From positions 158,380 to 222,379 of the forward strand of contig MU619272.1 in assembly GCA_025201805.1 (NCBI GenBank): a DNA stretch of 64,000 nucleotides, read 5' to 3'. Numbering within the stretch: the stretch's first letter is position 1; each line of letters begins with the position of its first letter. Source of the stretch: Parasitella parasitica. Taxonomy: Eukaryota > Mucoromycota > Mucoromycetes > Mucorales > Mucoraceae. The notes beneath the pieces were generated by a model. The model was not told where the DNA came from. It worked only from the letters and a program-made list of their open reading frames with translations, and did no database searches. Below, in pieces: positions 49,806-61,707 of the stretch. The translations under genes and the position numbers were made by a program.

Positions 49806-51806
49806 TTAATCCTTTTTATCCTTATCCTTTCCTTTTTCATTTTTTGATTTCTTTGCATATTGAATCTGGTCCTCTTCGCTATCCAGTTTGCGTTTCTTTG
49901 AGTCACCGTTGCCGGATGAACTGCCAGACGCTTCTGAAGATTCCCCTGGAATGCATGAATTTGAAAGTGATGATTTTTCTTTTTTCCGAAGAGGAGGATG
50001 TGGGGACGAAATAGTAGTAGATGGCGGTATTGTTGTTCTAACTGCGGTTGGAGCAGCAGTTCGGATAGATTCGGTCATCCCTCTTGGGAAAAGATAAGAG
50101 GGCAATCTGACTAACGATGGTGATGATCGAGATGCAGCCGGATTAGTTGCTGGTGGTGCAGATCTAGACTGTGTTGCCGCTACGTTTGTCTGCGTATTCA
50201 CTGAACGTCTACTTGCCTCGATATCTGCACTAGCTAAAACAGAGCCCAGAAAGTGATTAATCAAGCTCATGCCTTGAACGATTCGAGACATGTTCAAAAC
50301 GCGTCTACTCGTATTTCTCTATAGTTAAACAGTTTTAAGCTGATTCGTTGAATGGAAATTTGTAGCCGATAATACCTCTTGTTCGGGTGTTTGATTCTCT
50401 TCCCTCAGATTATCTGCCACTTGTCGCATTCGAGGAACTGCCTCTGTCATCAAATCAGCCAATTCATTCAAAACCATGCCGATTTGAATTGACTGAGAGT
50501 TTCCACTATTTCGAAGTCTATTCCGAATTTCTTGCAACTGCTCTGGTGTCGAATTTGGTGTCGTGATGGAAGGAGGTGAACCTAGGTAGCAAAAAGTGTT
50601 GGTGCCTCTTTAGTTTCAAGCCGTCATCAACGATATCCTCTTACCCCAAGTCAAAGCTTAAAGTAGAAAAGGAAGTAATGATAACAATAATGAATTTACC
50701 CTCATTTGCGATGTTTGAATCTTCCAACATGTTTCTGACATTTCTCATCGACCCCAAAGTTCGTGCCAATCTAACCTCTACGCTAGGCTAAATAACCAAA
50801 AATATGCTCCTGTTATAAGCTTGTTCTCTTTTGTGTTTTTATCTCAACGAAAACTCACCGGAAATGGAAGACTTGATGAGATTCGATCAGTTAGTGGATT
50901 TGTGCCAATAGGCGATGTAAAATCCGAGTGATTGCTATTTCTACCACCAAATGAAAAAGAAAAGGGTGATCTTGGTAAAGCTCCCGGAGATCCTCTTGTC
51001 CCATTTGGATTTGTCGTAGGTATATTCTAGAAGAATAAAAAGTTTGTTTTTTAGACATAATCTCCTTGATTCCCAAAATGAAAGTAATTACATTGTGTGG
51101 TGAAGGAGGAGTCTCCATTCGATTGGTTGGCATTCTCCCAGATGATAATCCATTTAATACTGAGGTTAACAACTGAATGGTCAAAGTAAATACGTTGTGC
51201 CATGAAAGAGATGAATCAACAACTTACAGATTGACTATCGCCGATATCGCCTATAGTAGAATCAAGCGTAATAAATGCATAACCTTCCATCATGGGAAAT
51301 CGGTTTGATATAGAAGGGAAAGTACGTGATCTTCCGTTGGGTGTTGCTCTGTTTGATGTGTGACGAATGTTTGCTCTTGGGTTGGGATCATCTAGAATAA
51401 TGTAGGTTTAAATAAAGTTGATAATACACATTCATGATAGATTTACCATTTGAAGGATTGTGAGGGGCGCCGATGGGTCGGATAACAAGATGAACTACTT
51501 TTCCATTGTCGAGATTTGCTAAATGTAGAACAGATTTTAGTAGCTAGCATCAACAACAAGCAAACTAAGCGCCAACGTACCATAGTCTGTCAAGTTTTTA
51601 CCGTCTTTTAAAACACGGCCTTGGAAAATTAATCGTTGTCTGTTGGAATCTACATCAAAAGCAACTTGAATTTCCTGCTTCAAGTCCAAAACTGAAGCAT
51701 TACGAGGCAGCGTAACAGAGGTGGTTCTTTGCTCCAGAGACTTGATTTGCAAAGCTATCTGATCAATTGTACCAGGTATAGGCGTTTCTGGAAGAGTTTC
51801 AGCCAT
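49806..51806 (-). CDS. BAG6/Scythe-like ubiquitin-fold protein
   Basis: Eight exons: 51806-51581, 51518-51447, 51391-51228, 51172-51092, 51026-50859, 50787-50700, 50581-50376 and 50318-49806, giving 505 residues. Residues 20-95 form a ubiquitin-like domain (IKSLEQRTTSVTLPRNASVL, RLIFQGRVLKDGKNLTDY, VVHLVIRPIG). Pro/Ser/Asn-rich linkers follow, then a helical region (NELADLMTEAVPRMRQVADN) and a basic, disordered C-terminus with nuclear-localisation-like KKRKLD. The layout matches BAG6-type chaperone holdases, which handle tail-anchored and misfolded proteins. The BAG-like C-terminal domain itself is not clear by eye, so a different UBL protein remains possible. No symbol assigned. Confidence 0.78.
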
Positions 51807-52449
51807 CGTTTTTTTTTATTTGTTATGAAATTAACTAGGTTAAAAAAGAAAGAAACGGAGCGTAATAAGAGGGGATGAAGAGAAAAAAGTTGGATTAATA
51901 ATATTCGAATATCTCGAAGAAAACGGAGCATAAGCGTCACGCATCTGCGTGTGATTACCGTTGCTACGAATCTTCACCATCACAATCAACCAACATTGTC
52001 ATGGCAACACAGTCTTTGTCAATGGCCACACTCCCATGCTATTATCCATTTCAATTTGTAACCTGGTCGCTATAGTGATTGAATTCAGCTCCCCTGCATT
52101 TTCTTTTCGGAATACAACAAACTTGGTTTAAATAGGTATTTAGAAAGTCGAAACTGTTTTCAAGCGATTGGCTGACAATATAGAGTCTATCTATTTGAGT
52201 TGCCAATTACGATATACAATCAGAATTGACGTGTCATCGAATGTTGCACTTGGTTAATCACTCCATTGTCTATCATAACTTGGATGGAATCAACGTATGC
52301 CTTGACAACAGTGAATACAATGCACTGCGTGTTTCTAGTTATATTTTTTATCTGGCGGCATTGCTTTTTATAAAATTTTCAAAGGATTATTCATTATATA
52401 TATTTTTATAAAGCTTCACTAGTTGTCTGCGATATATCTACAATTTCTT
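51807..52449. other. intergenic region
   Basis: Upstream region of the BAG6-like gene and 3' side of the LRR-type gene. No other feature recognised. Confidence 0.5.
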
Positions 52450-54612
52450 CTAGTTGTAGTAACCTGGAGCAGATTTATATGGATAGAGACGAATAATCGG
52501 CTTGTATAATTTGGCATTCCTGATAAAAGCTCTCATTCTGTTTGCATCTCTATTGCTAACTTCGTCGGTATCGTTTTCATTGCTGCTTGAATCTTCACTA
52601 AATTCTTCACTTGGCACATCCGAATTATATCTTACTTTTTTACGTTTTCTTAAATCTCTTTTGTTGATATTGATGGGCACATTACGTACTCTCAGAGAAC
52701 GTCGTCTTGAAAGTTCCTCTTCCTCTTCTTCTGAATCGCTTGAAGAGGAATCCGTATCTTCAGAGCTTGTATAATCTTGGTCCGCTTCTTGTAATTTCTC
52801 TATTCTATTTGTCTCGGCAACACTTAATTCGTTCTCACTATCATGTTTCTTTTCCTCTTCTTCCTCTTCCTCTTCCTCTTCCCCTTTCTCTTCTTCGTCT
52901 TTGTCTTCGTCTTTCTCTTTTCCTTCTTCTCCGTCTTCGTCGTTTTCATCATTGTTTTCATTGCTTTCTTCTTTTTCCACATCTTCCTTTTCATCGTCGT
53001 CATGATTTACTTTCCCGCCGTCTTCCTTGCGTTCGTTAACGTTCTTGTCATGGGTTTCTTTAAAGCTAGTTTCTTTTTTAATGTTAACTATGAGACCATC
53101 GTTTGGAATATCTACTTTTGTGAAGCTTTCATATAAGTCACTGTAAGCAGCACAGTCAGAAGTAAAAGTTAGTGCTTTGAAACCCATGCTGTCGAATTTA
53201 ACATATTTAATGGATTTCAAGAGTATCTTCAAGGTATTTGTTGGTCTAGGCATGTTTTCATTGAAACAATAATAGGAAAACGTGTTGTCAATATTTGAGA
53301 TGTTTTCAAATTTTGCCATCCTAGCTCTATTTTTGCTGGTTATTTCGGCGGAATAACTGGTTTTGGAGTTGATGACAATGTAAAGTTTGTTGATAATTCT
53401 CTTTTCAACGCTGTCCCTTTTGTTGGAATACAAGCTACAGTTTTCCAAGATCAGTTGCTGCAAGTGATAATTTTCTAATGATATAACTTCTTCTATACTT
53501 GTACGCGAGGCTCCAAATTTACAATTCGAGAGCTTCAAATCATTCAACTTGGGCAGGAAGTGGGCAAGCTTTTCCAACACATTCTTGTCAATAATCGCAT
53601 GATGTAACGTGAGGCTTTCTAATACAGCGGCTTGGTTCAATTGGCCTTTGCTTTCATCAAGATTTACATAATCTACATCATAGCCCAAATCCAATCTTTT
53701 TAGACGAGGAAAAGTACCGATCACTGAAATGATATCAATTGTAGTAGAGTCTCCCCAACGAAGAGAAAGGAATTCCAAAGGAAAATCTTGAAGATCCTGT
53801 AAGTTTGGATATTCATATATATCCAGAGCCAACGATTTTAATGATTTACTGGCTACATTTTTCAAATGGGATGCGATAGAATCTGCTTTAGCCACTCCAA
53901 TAAAAGATACGTGCTTGAGAACGCAGTTAGATTGCGATAGACATTCCACAAATTCTGCCATGGGGAAATATTGATAAAATTGGCTGATTTCAACAGTTTC
54001 AAGATTCGGCAAACAATACTTGTGCTCTAGCAACTTTGTGCCATAATTGGCAATCTCGTCAGATGGTTCCTCCCATTTCGTATCCTTATTCATGACACCA
54101 CCACCTCGCTTGATCTTCAGAGCCTCAAGGTTTTCACCGTAGCTGTCAAAAACGTACATGATTAGCTTGGAAATGTCTGCTGGCGTAGTGTTGAAAGTCA
54201 TATCAATGCTGGAAATCGTATTGGCCACTTTGTTCGTAGTTAAACCATCAATTTCATCGTAGCGCAAGTTGAACATAAATAGGTAAACAGACTTCAGATG
54301 AGGGAAAACATGTTGAAAAAGGTCAATCTCCATCAGCGAAATGGTCTTTTGTTTCACAACGATTGTATAATTGATTTTATCTGGTGAAGCTATGGTGAAT
54401 GTTGATGTATTCTTGTCTTTGATTTCCGAAGTTTTGAGGTGTTTAACGAAAAGATCACGTAGATATGCTGTGCTTTCAGAACACTTTTCCACAATGTTTA
54501 GGACTTCAGAATGATTGACTACCTGAATTGATCTGACAAAAGGAGCTAGCTGTTCATTCTTCTTGGCGTCTTGAAGAAGTGCTTTAAGTGAATTTTCTTT
54601 GGTAAATTCCAT
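52450..54612 (-). CDS. LRR/F-box-like protein with a long acidic tail
   Basis: Single exon, 720 residues, ATG at 54612. Residues 80-420 contain irregular leucine-rich repeats (CLPNLETVEISQFYQYF, LESLTLHHAIIDKNVLEKLA, LNDLKLSNCKFGAS) like those of large fungal families of F-box/LRR-type proteins. No canonical F-box is seen at the N-terminus. Residues about 525-660 form an extremely acidic tract (Glu/Asp runs, then a Ser-Glu cluster). A basic patch (NINKRDLRKRKKVRYNSD) and a terminal KPIIRLYPYKSAPGYYN follow. Being intronless, it contrasts with the intron-rich neighbours. Function is unknown; ubiquitin-ligase adaptor or chromatin-associated scaffold are guesses. Confidence 0.75.
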   Translation of the reverse strand: MEFTKENSLKALLQDAKKNEQLAPFVRSIQVVNHSEVLNIVEKCSESTAYLRDLFVKHLKTSEIKDKNTSTFTIASPDKINYTIVVKQKTISLMEIDLFQHVFPHLKSVYLFMFNLRYDEIDGLTTNKVANTISSIDMTFNTTPADISKLIMYVFDSYGENLEALKIKRGGGVMNKDTKWEEPSDEIANYGTKLLEHKYCLPNLETVEISQFYQYFPMAEFVECLSQSNCVLKHVSFIGVAKADSIASHLKNVASKSLKSLALDIYEYPNLQDLQDFPLEFLSLRWGDSTTIDIISVIGTFPRLKRLDLGYDVDYVNLDESKGQLNQAAVLESLTLHHAIIDKNVLEKLAHFLPKLNDLKLSNCKFGASRTSIEEVISLENYHLQQLILENCSLYSNKRDSVEKRIINKLYIVINSKTSYSAEITSKNRARMAKFENISNIDNTFSYYCFNENMPRPTNTLKILLKSIKYVKFDSMGFKALTFTSDCAAYSDLYESFTKVDIPNDGLIVNIKKETSFKETHDKNVNERKEDGGKVNHDDDEKEDVEKEESNENNDENDEDGEEGKEKDEDKDEEEKGEEEEEEEEEEKKHDSENELSVAETNRIEKLQEADQDYTSSEDTDSSSSDSEEEEEELSRRRSLRVRNVPININKRDLRKRKKVRYNSDVPSEEFSEDSSSNENDTDEVSNRDANRMRAFIRNAKLYKPIIRLYPYKSAPGYYN

Positions 54613-55618
54613 TTCAATGCATAAACGGGAACAAAAAGCAATGGGATAGAAACATTAGTGGTAGTAAGCAAACCTTTTAAAGATGAGCAAGCGGTCACCT
54701 TGTTTTTATGCACTTGAAATTTGAAGTCTAGTCTCCTTGATAATGGCTGGAAATCAGTAGGCTGCCAGTCGATTGCGTTTTAAAAGTTCTTCACAAATAA
54801 GTACAGGTATGTACCTTAGAAGTTATTATTTTAATTATCATATATATAATAGCAAAAAAAAAAAATCACTATGTTGTTGTATCAAAAGTGAATAGTAGAT
54901 AAGTAATTTGCTGAAATTTTTACAAAAAATCATTTTGCAATGTCATTCGATAATTTATATGTAAGGATAAAACCTATTCTATGATCATTAATACTTAAAA
55001 CATGCAAAATACTGGTAACAGTTATCTATCTACACCAATTGAAGCAAATTTGCGCACAAAACGAGATTTACACAAAAAGAAATCTATTAAATGACAAAGA
55101 TATGTAACTTCTTTATCGTTTGGCATACAAAAGTTATTGATGTCTAGTCACTATGTATTTGACTTAAAACAGAAAGCTCTCAAATATCGATACTTTGACT
55201 AACGCAAAGACGCTTAAGTATTATCTATTTACTTATAAAAGCGCCTATGCCCCCCCCCCCCATCCATTCACACATGGATAAAAAGCTGACAAAGAAGATT
55301 ACACAAACATTGGAAATACTGATAGAGTAAATGACCTGTGAGATCAAACAAAAGCCACAATATTAAGATCGTTAATAAAAAAAAATAGCACAAAGAGTAA
55401 TTGCATACGTACCGACAAAAGAGATGGTTATGTTGTAAAAAAAATCATGTACTGTAATAAGCAAGTGTAATACAGTTATGTGGCATGCAAATGCTATTTA
55501 ACAACTCCGTTTTTCATTCATCACGTGACTGAATGAGAAGTATCACTAAGCGTAAATGACATTTTAAACGGTTTGGGAAAACATGTTTTGTTTTCTTTCT
55601 TTTCATTCCTGACTAAAA
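54613..55618. other. 1 kb intergenic region
   Basis: AT-rich sequence between the LRR-type gene and the APH-fold kinase gene, which are divergent. It contains a C12-type homopolymer near 55250-55261. Both promoters should lie here. No gene or RNA seen. Confidence 0.5.
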
Positions 55619-56905
55619 ATGACCACAGAACAAAAAGGTCAGACTACGTCTGGTATACGCTCTGGGTAAATACGCTTTAATACAAAAAATTTGAAGCCAA
55701 GCATTAACATTTGATGACGATCAGACATGAGTTGAATCAAGAAAAGCTCGAAATCTATCTTTTGAAACATGTGGAGGGGTTCAAATCCCCTTTGAACATA
55801 AGCCAATTTCAATTTGGTCAGTCCAATCCAACGTATCTCTTGAAAGACGGAAAGTAAGTAATGGATATAAGTATGGACAGGAAAGGATAATTGACATGAA
55901 CTAAACCAGCCAACAACAATACGTACTTCGCAAGAAACCACCAGGTGCGTTACTCTCCAGCACTGCACATGCTGTAGAGAGGGAATATCGCATTATTCAT
56001 GCATTAGGAACAAAGACAGATGTCCCTGTACCTAAGGTGTATGTTCTGTGTGAGGATATTGAAGTGATCGGCACACCTTTTTATGTCATGGAATTTTTGG
56101 CTGGGCGCATTTATGAAGATTGTCGAATGCTTTCGATTCCTTTTGAAGAACGCAGGCAGCTGTAAGTGTATCTAACTAATTTGATTAAGGATGGTACATT
56201 AAATACTTGTATAGCTGGTTTTCTGCCATCGAGACATTAGCCAAACTGCACCGTGTTGATTTCAAATCTATCGGTCTCGAAACTTACGGCCGTCATTCAG
56301 GATTCTATGGTCGACAAATGAAATCGCTGGGAAAAGTATCACAAGCACAAGCTAATGTTAAAGACGAGGATGGCAATGCAGTAGGTCCCATTCCTCGTTT
56401 GGATGAAATGTTTGCTTGGTTCAAAAAGAACCAAGTAGAGGATCAGGCTACTATTGTTCATGGTGACTTCAAGATCGATAACATGATTTTCCATCCTACT
56501 GAGCCTCGAGTTATTGGTATCCTTGATTGGGAGCTATCTACCATTGGACATCCTTTGTCAGATCTTTCCAATTTACTGCAACCCTTCTACGTCCCTGCTA
56601 GTGATGATGCTTCTTTTGGCATGTTGGGTTTCAAGAATTCAAAAGGGCCATTGCCTGTCCCTGAAGCCAATGAACTTATCCAGCACTACTGCAAAACACT
56701 GGGTCAGCCTTATCCTGTTGACCGTTGGATGTTTGCTGTTTCTTTCTCGTTCTTTAGGTTGGCTGTGATCTTACAAGGTATTGCTGCCCGTGTTGCTCGC
56801 AAACAGGCTTCTTCTGCTCAAGCCAAGAATTATGCAGAGAGATTTAAGCCAGTTGCTAAAATGGGTCTAGATATCATTGATGATCATCCAAGCAGCAAAC
56901 TTTAA
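55619..56905 (+). CDS. ACAD10/11-type APH-fold kinase, peroxisomal
   Basis: Four exons: 55619-55665, 55725-55853, 55910-56161 and 56215-56905, giving 372 residues. The protein belongs to the aminoglycoside-phosphotransferase-like family that forms the N-terminal half of ACAD10/ACAD11. Those mammalian enzymes phosphorylate 4-hydroxyacyl-CoAs before dehydration. Marks are [30 protein letters not shown] (nucleotide-binding Lys and Glu), [13 protein letters not shown] (catalytic loop with Asp and Asn) and [12 protein letters not shown] (metal-binding Asp). No acyl-CoA dehydrogenase domain is attached. The C-terminus HPSSKL ends in SKL, a canonical peroxisomal targeting signal. The substrate is inferred from the family. 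Confidence 0.9.
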
Positions 56906-56969
56906 GTAAATAAATGCGTTGTACAATAATAGATTCGTTTTTATTTAAGTCTCACTTATGCGAGAGGAA

Positions 56970-57663
56970 TTAATGGCCTCGTAGAGCCATTGCACCAGCA
57001 ACAAGTGAGAGGATAGTGCTGGTGTCTTGATTTTGAATACCAAGTTGATAGGTGTTTTCAATTAACTTGAGATCTGTTATATTTGATAAATGGTCAAAGG
57101 GGACTAGATGGCCCTGGACACATTCTTTCATGTGTAATTCAGCCTAATCGCAGCAATTAACCTTCCACACGCATAAATCAATATAAATATTTACATCTGT
57201 TTCTGATTCACCAATCTTGACAGCAACTACATCTGTTGTGTCATCTGCAATTCCAAATGTAATGAATGTTTTTTTGATCTAGTTATACAAAAAAAGGTTT
57301 AGATCATACAAGACTTAACTTTAGCAACTTACGTTGTTTGTAACGCCAAAATCATACAGGATTTCTGAGTGAATATTGTGCGTCTTGAGCTTACAAGTAG
57401 ATTCATCCGAAACAGCTCTATTTGCAGCCAAGAGAATATGTACTTTGTTGATAACCTATTGACTGATGTTATAAATAAAACGTGTTTTTTATTTCTGTAT
57501 ATTTAAAATACACATATACCAATTTAGCATTGACTAATGAGCAAGCTAGTGTGCTATCTTGATTGATTAAACGCTGTCGTAACTCTGAAGCGTTGGTCAC
57601 ATTTTTAAATAAGGCAATGTATACCTTTTTATCAGGATATAATTCCAAAGTGCAAGCTTCCAT
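56970..57663 (-). CDS. CGI121: KEOPS complex subunit Cgi121 (TPRKB-like)
   Basis: Small subunit of the KEOPS/EKC complex that makes the t6A37 modification of tRNA; Cgi121 binds tRNA and the kinase Bud32. Four exons: 57663-57520, 57455-57333, 57278-57195 and 57143-56970, giving 174 residues, the usual family length. Marks are NVTNASELRQRL, CSLVNAKLVINKVHILLAAN, KLKTHNIHSEILYDFGVTNN and ITFGIADDTTDVVAVKIG. The stop codon is only 65 bases from the 3' end of the APH-fold kinase gene, so the two 3' UTRs must overlap or be very short. Confidence 0.88.
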
Positions 57664-58391
57664 TTTATTTATAAAAAAAAAAAAAACAAGAAAAAGAACG
57701 CTTCAAAGGTTTTTTGCCGGATAACACTGCTTATGGGGTGACCGGGTTCATCAATGTGCAAAGTTTAGACAGGTAATTCTTGACCAACCCAAACAAAAAC
57801 AAATCTAAAACACTTTACAAGGATGTAACGTTATTATTATCAATAGGATAAACTAAGCGTGGGCGTTCTTATATAATCTTCCAAACAAAAATCCCCATTT
57901 TTGTGTCTGCTGGTGTATACATGAAATTTTTTTTTTAGCAAAGAGTGAATGAGTGTAGCTATTATCGTTGCAGAAAACCAGTAATGGTTTCAAACTGCAC
58001 TTATCTGAACCTCCCAACCCAAAAAGTTAAATTCAGCTCAGTATTTCGGAACCATTTGCGCTTTTTGGATTCGACATGTGAAGTACATGGTAATATGCTA
58101 TCGACAGGTTAGCAGACAGAGGCTTGTTCTGTTCAGGCATCGAGGAAAGATGTGGAACAAGTGTATTGACAGTGAGAGATAGTATCATGTGCTGGTATGA
58201 AGAAACCATCACCTAATTTTGGTCAATGCACAAAACAAGGTGTGAATTTTTTTCCATGCGCTGTATTTTATATATATACCATTGATATCTTCGTTTTTTT
58301 TCTCTCTCCCTCTCTCTTCCTTTTTTATACATCAAACTAGCCATCGATCAATACAGATCTATCCTATTTGACGTTTTTTGAAGATTCACAA
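57664..58391. other. upstream region shared by CGI121 and the C2H2 gene
   Basis: Divergent promoter region. TC-rich runs and a TATATATATA-like stretch near 58269-58278 precede the zinc-finger gene by about 115 bases and may act as its core promoter. No gene seen. Confidence 0.4.
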
Positions 58392-59525
<1,134 letters not shown>

Positions 59526-61566
59526 AATTCTTAAGATATGATTCATGAAAAGAAGAGAGAAACTACTATCATTATATATACATATATACATATATATGAA
59601 TTATCCACTTATGCCCTCCATTTTGTCCTTATAGTGTTGTCTCGTCATTTGGTCTCGCTCTTCTGCTCTTTATATGACAATATTATTAAATGAAAAAAAA
59701 AACAAGTTCCTTTCTACATGATAAATAAAGTATATTAATCTGAAAAATCTAGCATATAGTACTACTGCAATATACAAAAAAAAGATAGAGGGATATCATG
59801 TCAGTAAACCCAAATGCACATTGACTTATGATCCTAGAACATTTGAAAATGCGTTAGTGGGCAAAAATGAATAAAATATTTACCATTTTTATTGCTACTA
59901 CCTTCTTATATGAACAAGCTAGGTTATATCATCTTTAAGTTAAATAACCTGTATATGTAATAGACCTTGTGAAAGCCCAATTTTTGGTGTACAATTTTAC
60001 AAATAGCAATTTGAAATAAAAGAAACTGTGTTTAAATTTTTATCTTCCACCCCTTTAATAAAGTGCTTTTAATGTCAAGAAGGGAAGGTATAAAACATCA
60101 AATAATGGGGTAACAAAAGACAAAATTTTGGGGCCTAAAAACCAGGCCTTATTTCATCTTTTAAACGGGAGAAGGAAAGAATGGCTGAGTCAAGGAGAAG
60201 TAGGATGTCATTGAAAATCTTGCACCAGGTTGTCAATAAAACGCAAGCAAATAATTGATCCGCAGGGAGCACCTACCTCAATAAATAAAAAGGTTAATTT
60301 AAAATGTAGTCCATCTGTTCCTGGTTGCCAGGGGTACAAATCAAGGGTCGTTAGGGCAAATGATGCAAGCCAATTAGTCATTAACTTGCTGATCTGCTTG
60401 GTACATATTGGTTCGTATCGAAATGACAGCTTAAGCTAAATCAGATATACTCTATGCACTAAATCTTGGGGATGACAGGTAATCAAGCATGACTTTATAG
60501 GTAGTCCATTATTTTAATTATCCATGCTCTTTACAATATACTTGTTTATACATATAGATAGTGCCAAATGTAAGTTAAATGCTTAGTCTCATTGAAAATA
60601 TTAAGCCAGCTTATTGTATTCATTATTTAAGCTTATCCACGATGAAAGAAAATAATTTACAGTGTCACAATGAATACATTGCTTGAATGGCAGCAAAATA
60701 AAACGAAACTAAGAAAGAAGTTCTAGGTATAATACTATCAGTAGAAGACGTCCATAATGCAAACTGCATATACGATTATAAATGCTAAAAAGATATACAA
60801 AACCAAGATATTATTTTTATTTTTGATAATCAACGATTGGTTTTCTAGACAAATTACTTGTTTTGTAACATCCGAGGTTCATGTCCTGCTTGAAAAAAGG
60901 GGCAAGTTCATAAAATGCATCAAGATGGTCATTATTGCCTTTCTACGCTATTTTTCCCATCTTTGATCTCCTTTGTTTACTCTAAGAGTTGCTTCTTTTT
61001 TCTCATACTACATGTACCATCAATGTTGAAATCAATGTTTAGTTTGGTGCAACATTATTGTAATAAACCAGGTTATTAAAAAGTTTATTACACAACATGA
61101 TTGTTTTCTAGGCAAAATGACATCATTAAATAATCAAAATATATATTGTTTTATTGAACGGAACTTTGTCCGGGAAAAACATTTCTAGAAAGAACATTCC
61201 TTTGGATATACTTTACAACAATTAACAAGTATAAAATCGATTTATTATCATATGACATAAGGACAAAAGAAGGGACTATCATTGCTAGATGAATAATAAA
61301 GAGACGGGAAGGGGAAAAGAGTGGAGAGTATTGTAATTAAGACATAAATTGTAATGCAAAAAAGAAAAACAAAAAAAAACAAAAAAAAGGTATTGATTAT
61401 AGAGCCAGCTTTAGTATATTGATCTGTTGTTGATTGATTGAAAATGTTGTTGAATGAAAATAAAAGATTTGCTTGACCTCTATAAACGGTACTAGCCAAT
61501 AACAATATAAAATGTATAATTATATACAGATCTACATTGGTTTTTATCTGGTAATATTTGGTTGAT
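59526..61566. other. 2 kb AT-rich region
   Basis: No supported gene. Short ORFs at 60230-60439 and 60757-60966 have no family resemblance. An alternating ATATAC stretch lies near 59573-59598. A-rich and T-rich runs are frequent, for example around 61364-61388. Confidence 0.5.
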
Positions 61567-61707
61567 TTAGGTTTGATTTGGCTTCTGGGGGCACATCCTG
61601 AAGAGATTATAATGTTAATGCACATTGAAAATATAAAAAAAGCTTGTATATTCTTACATTGAGTAATGGCCCTTTTGGCCACAGTGAATACAACGACCGT
61701 CAGACAT
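61567..61707 (-). CDS. 26-residue CCHC zinc-knuckle microprotein
   Basis: Two tiny exons, 61707-61658 and 61597-61567, separated by a 60-nt intron with a GTAAGA donor and TTCAG acceptor. The spliced product starts MSDGRCIHCGQKGHYS and ends MCPQKPNQT, then stop. It contains one complete C-x2-C-x4-H-x4-C zinc knuckle. The last Cys is supplied only by exon 2, and the Met before it is split across the junction. Zinc knuckles bind single-stranded RNA or DNA. No longer ORF explains the pattern; a 144-codon reading at 61248-61682 is just intron read-through. Coding status is inferred from the perfect motif plus splice signals. Confidence 0.7.

Noticed and set aside
55775-55791. Perfect tRNA-like T-arm (AGGGG, loop TTCAAAT, CCCCT)
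   Set aside because: It lies inside exon 2 of the APH-fold kinase gene; no A box, anticodon arm or acceptor stem fits around it.
61248-61682. 144-codon minus ORF
   Set aside because: It is mostly intron and 3' UTR of the zinc-knuckle microprotein; hydrophobic AT-rich translation without motif.
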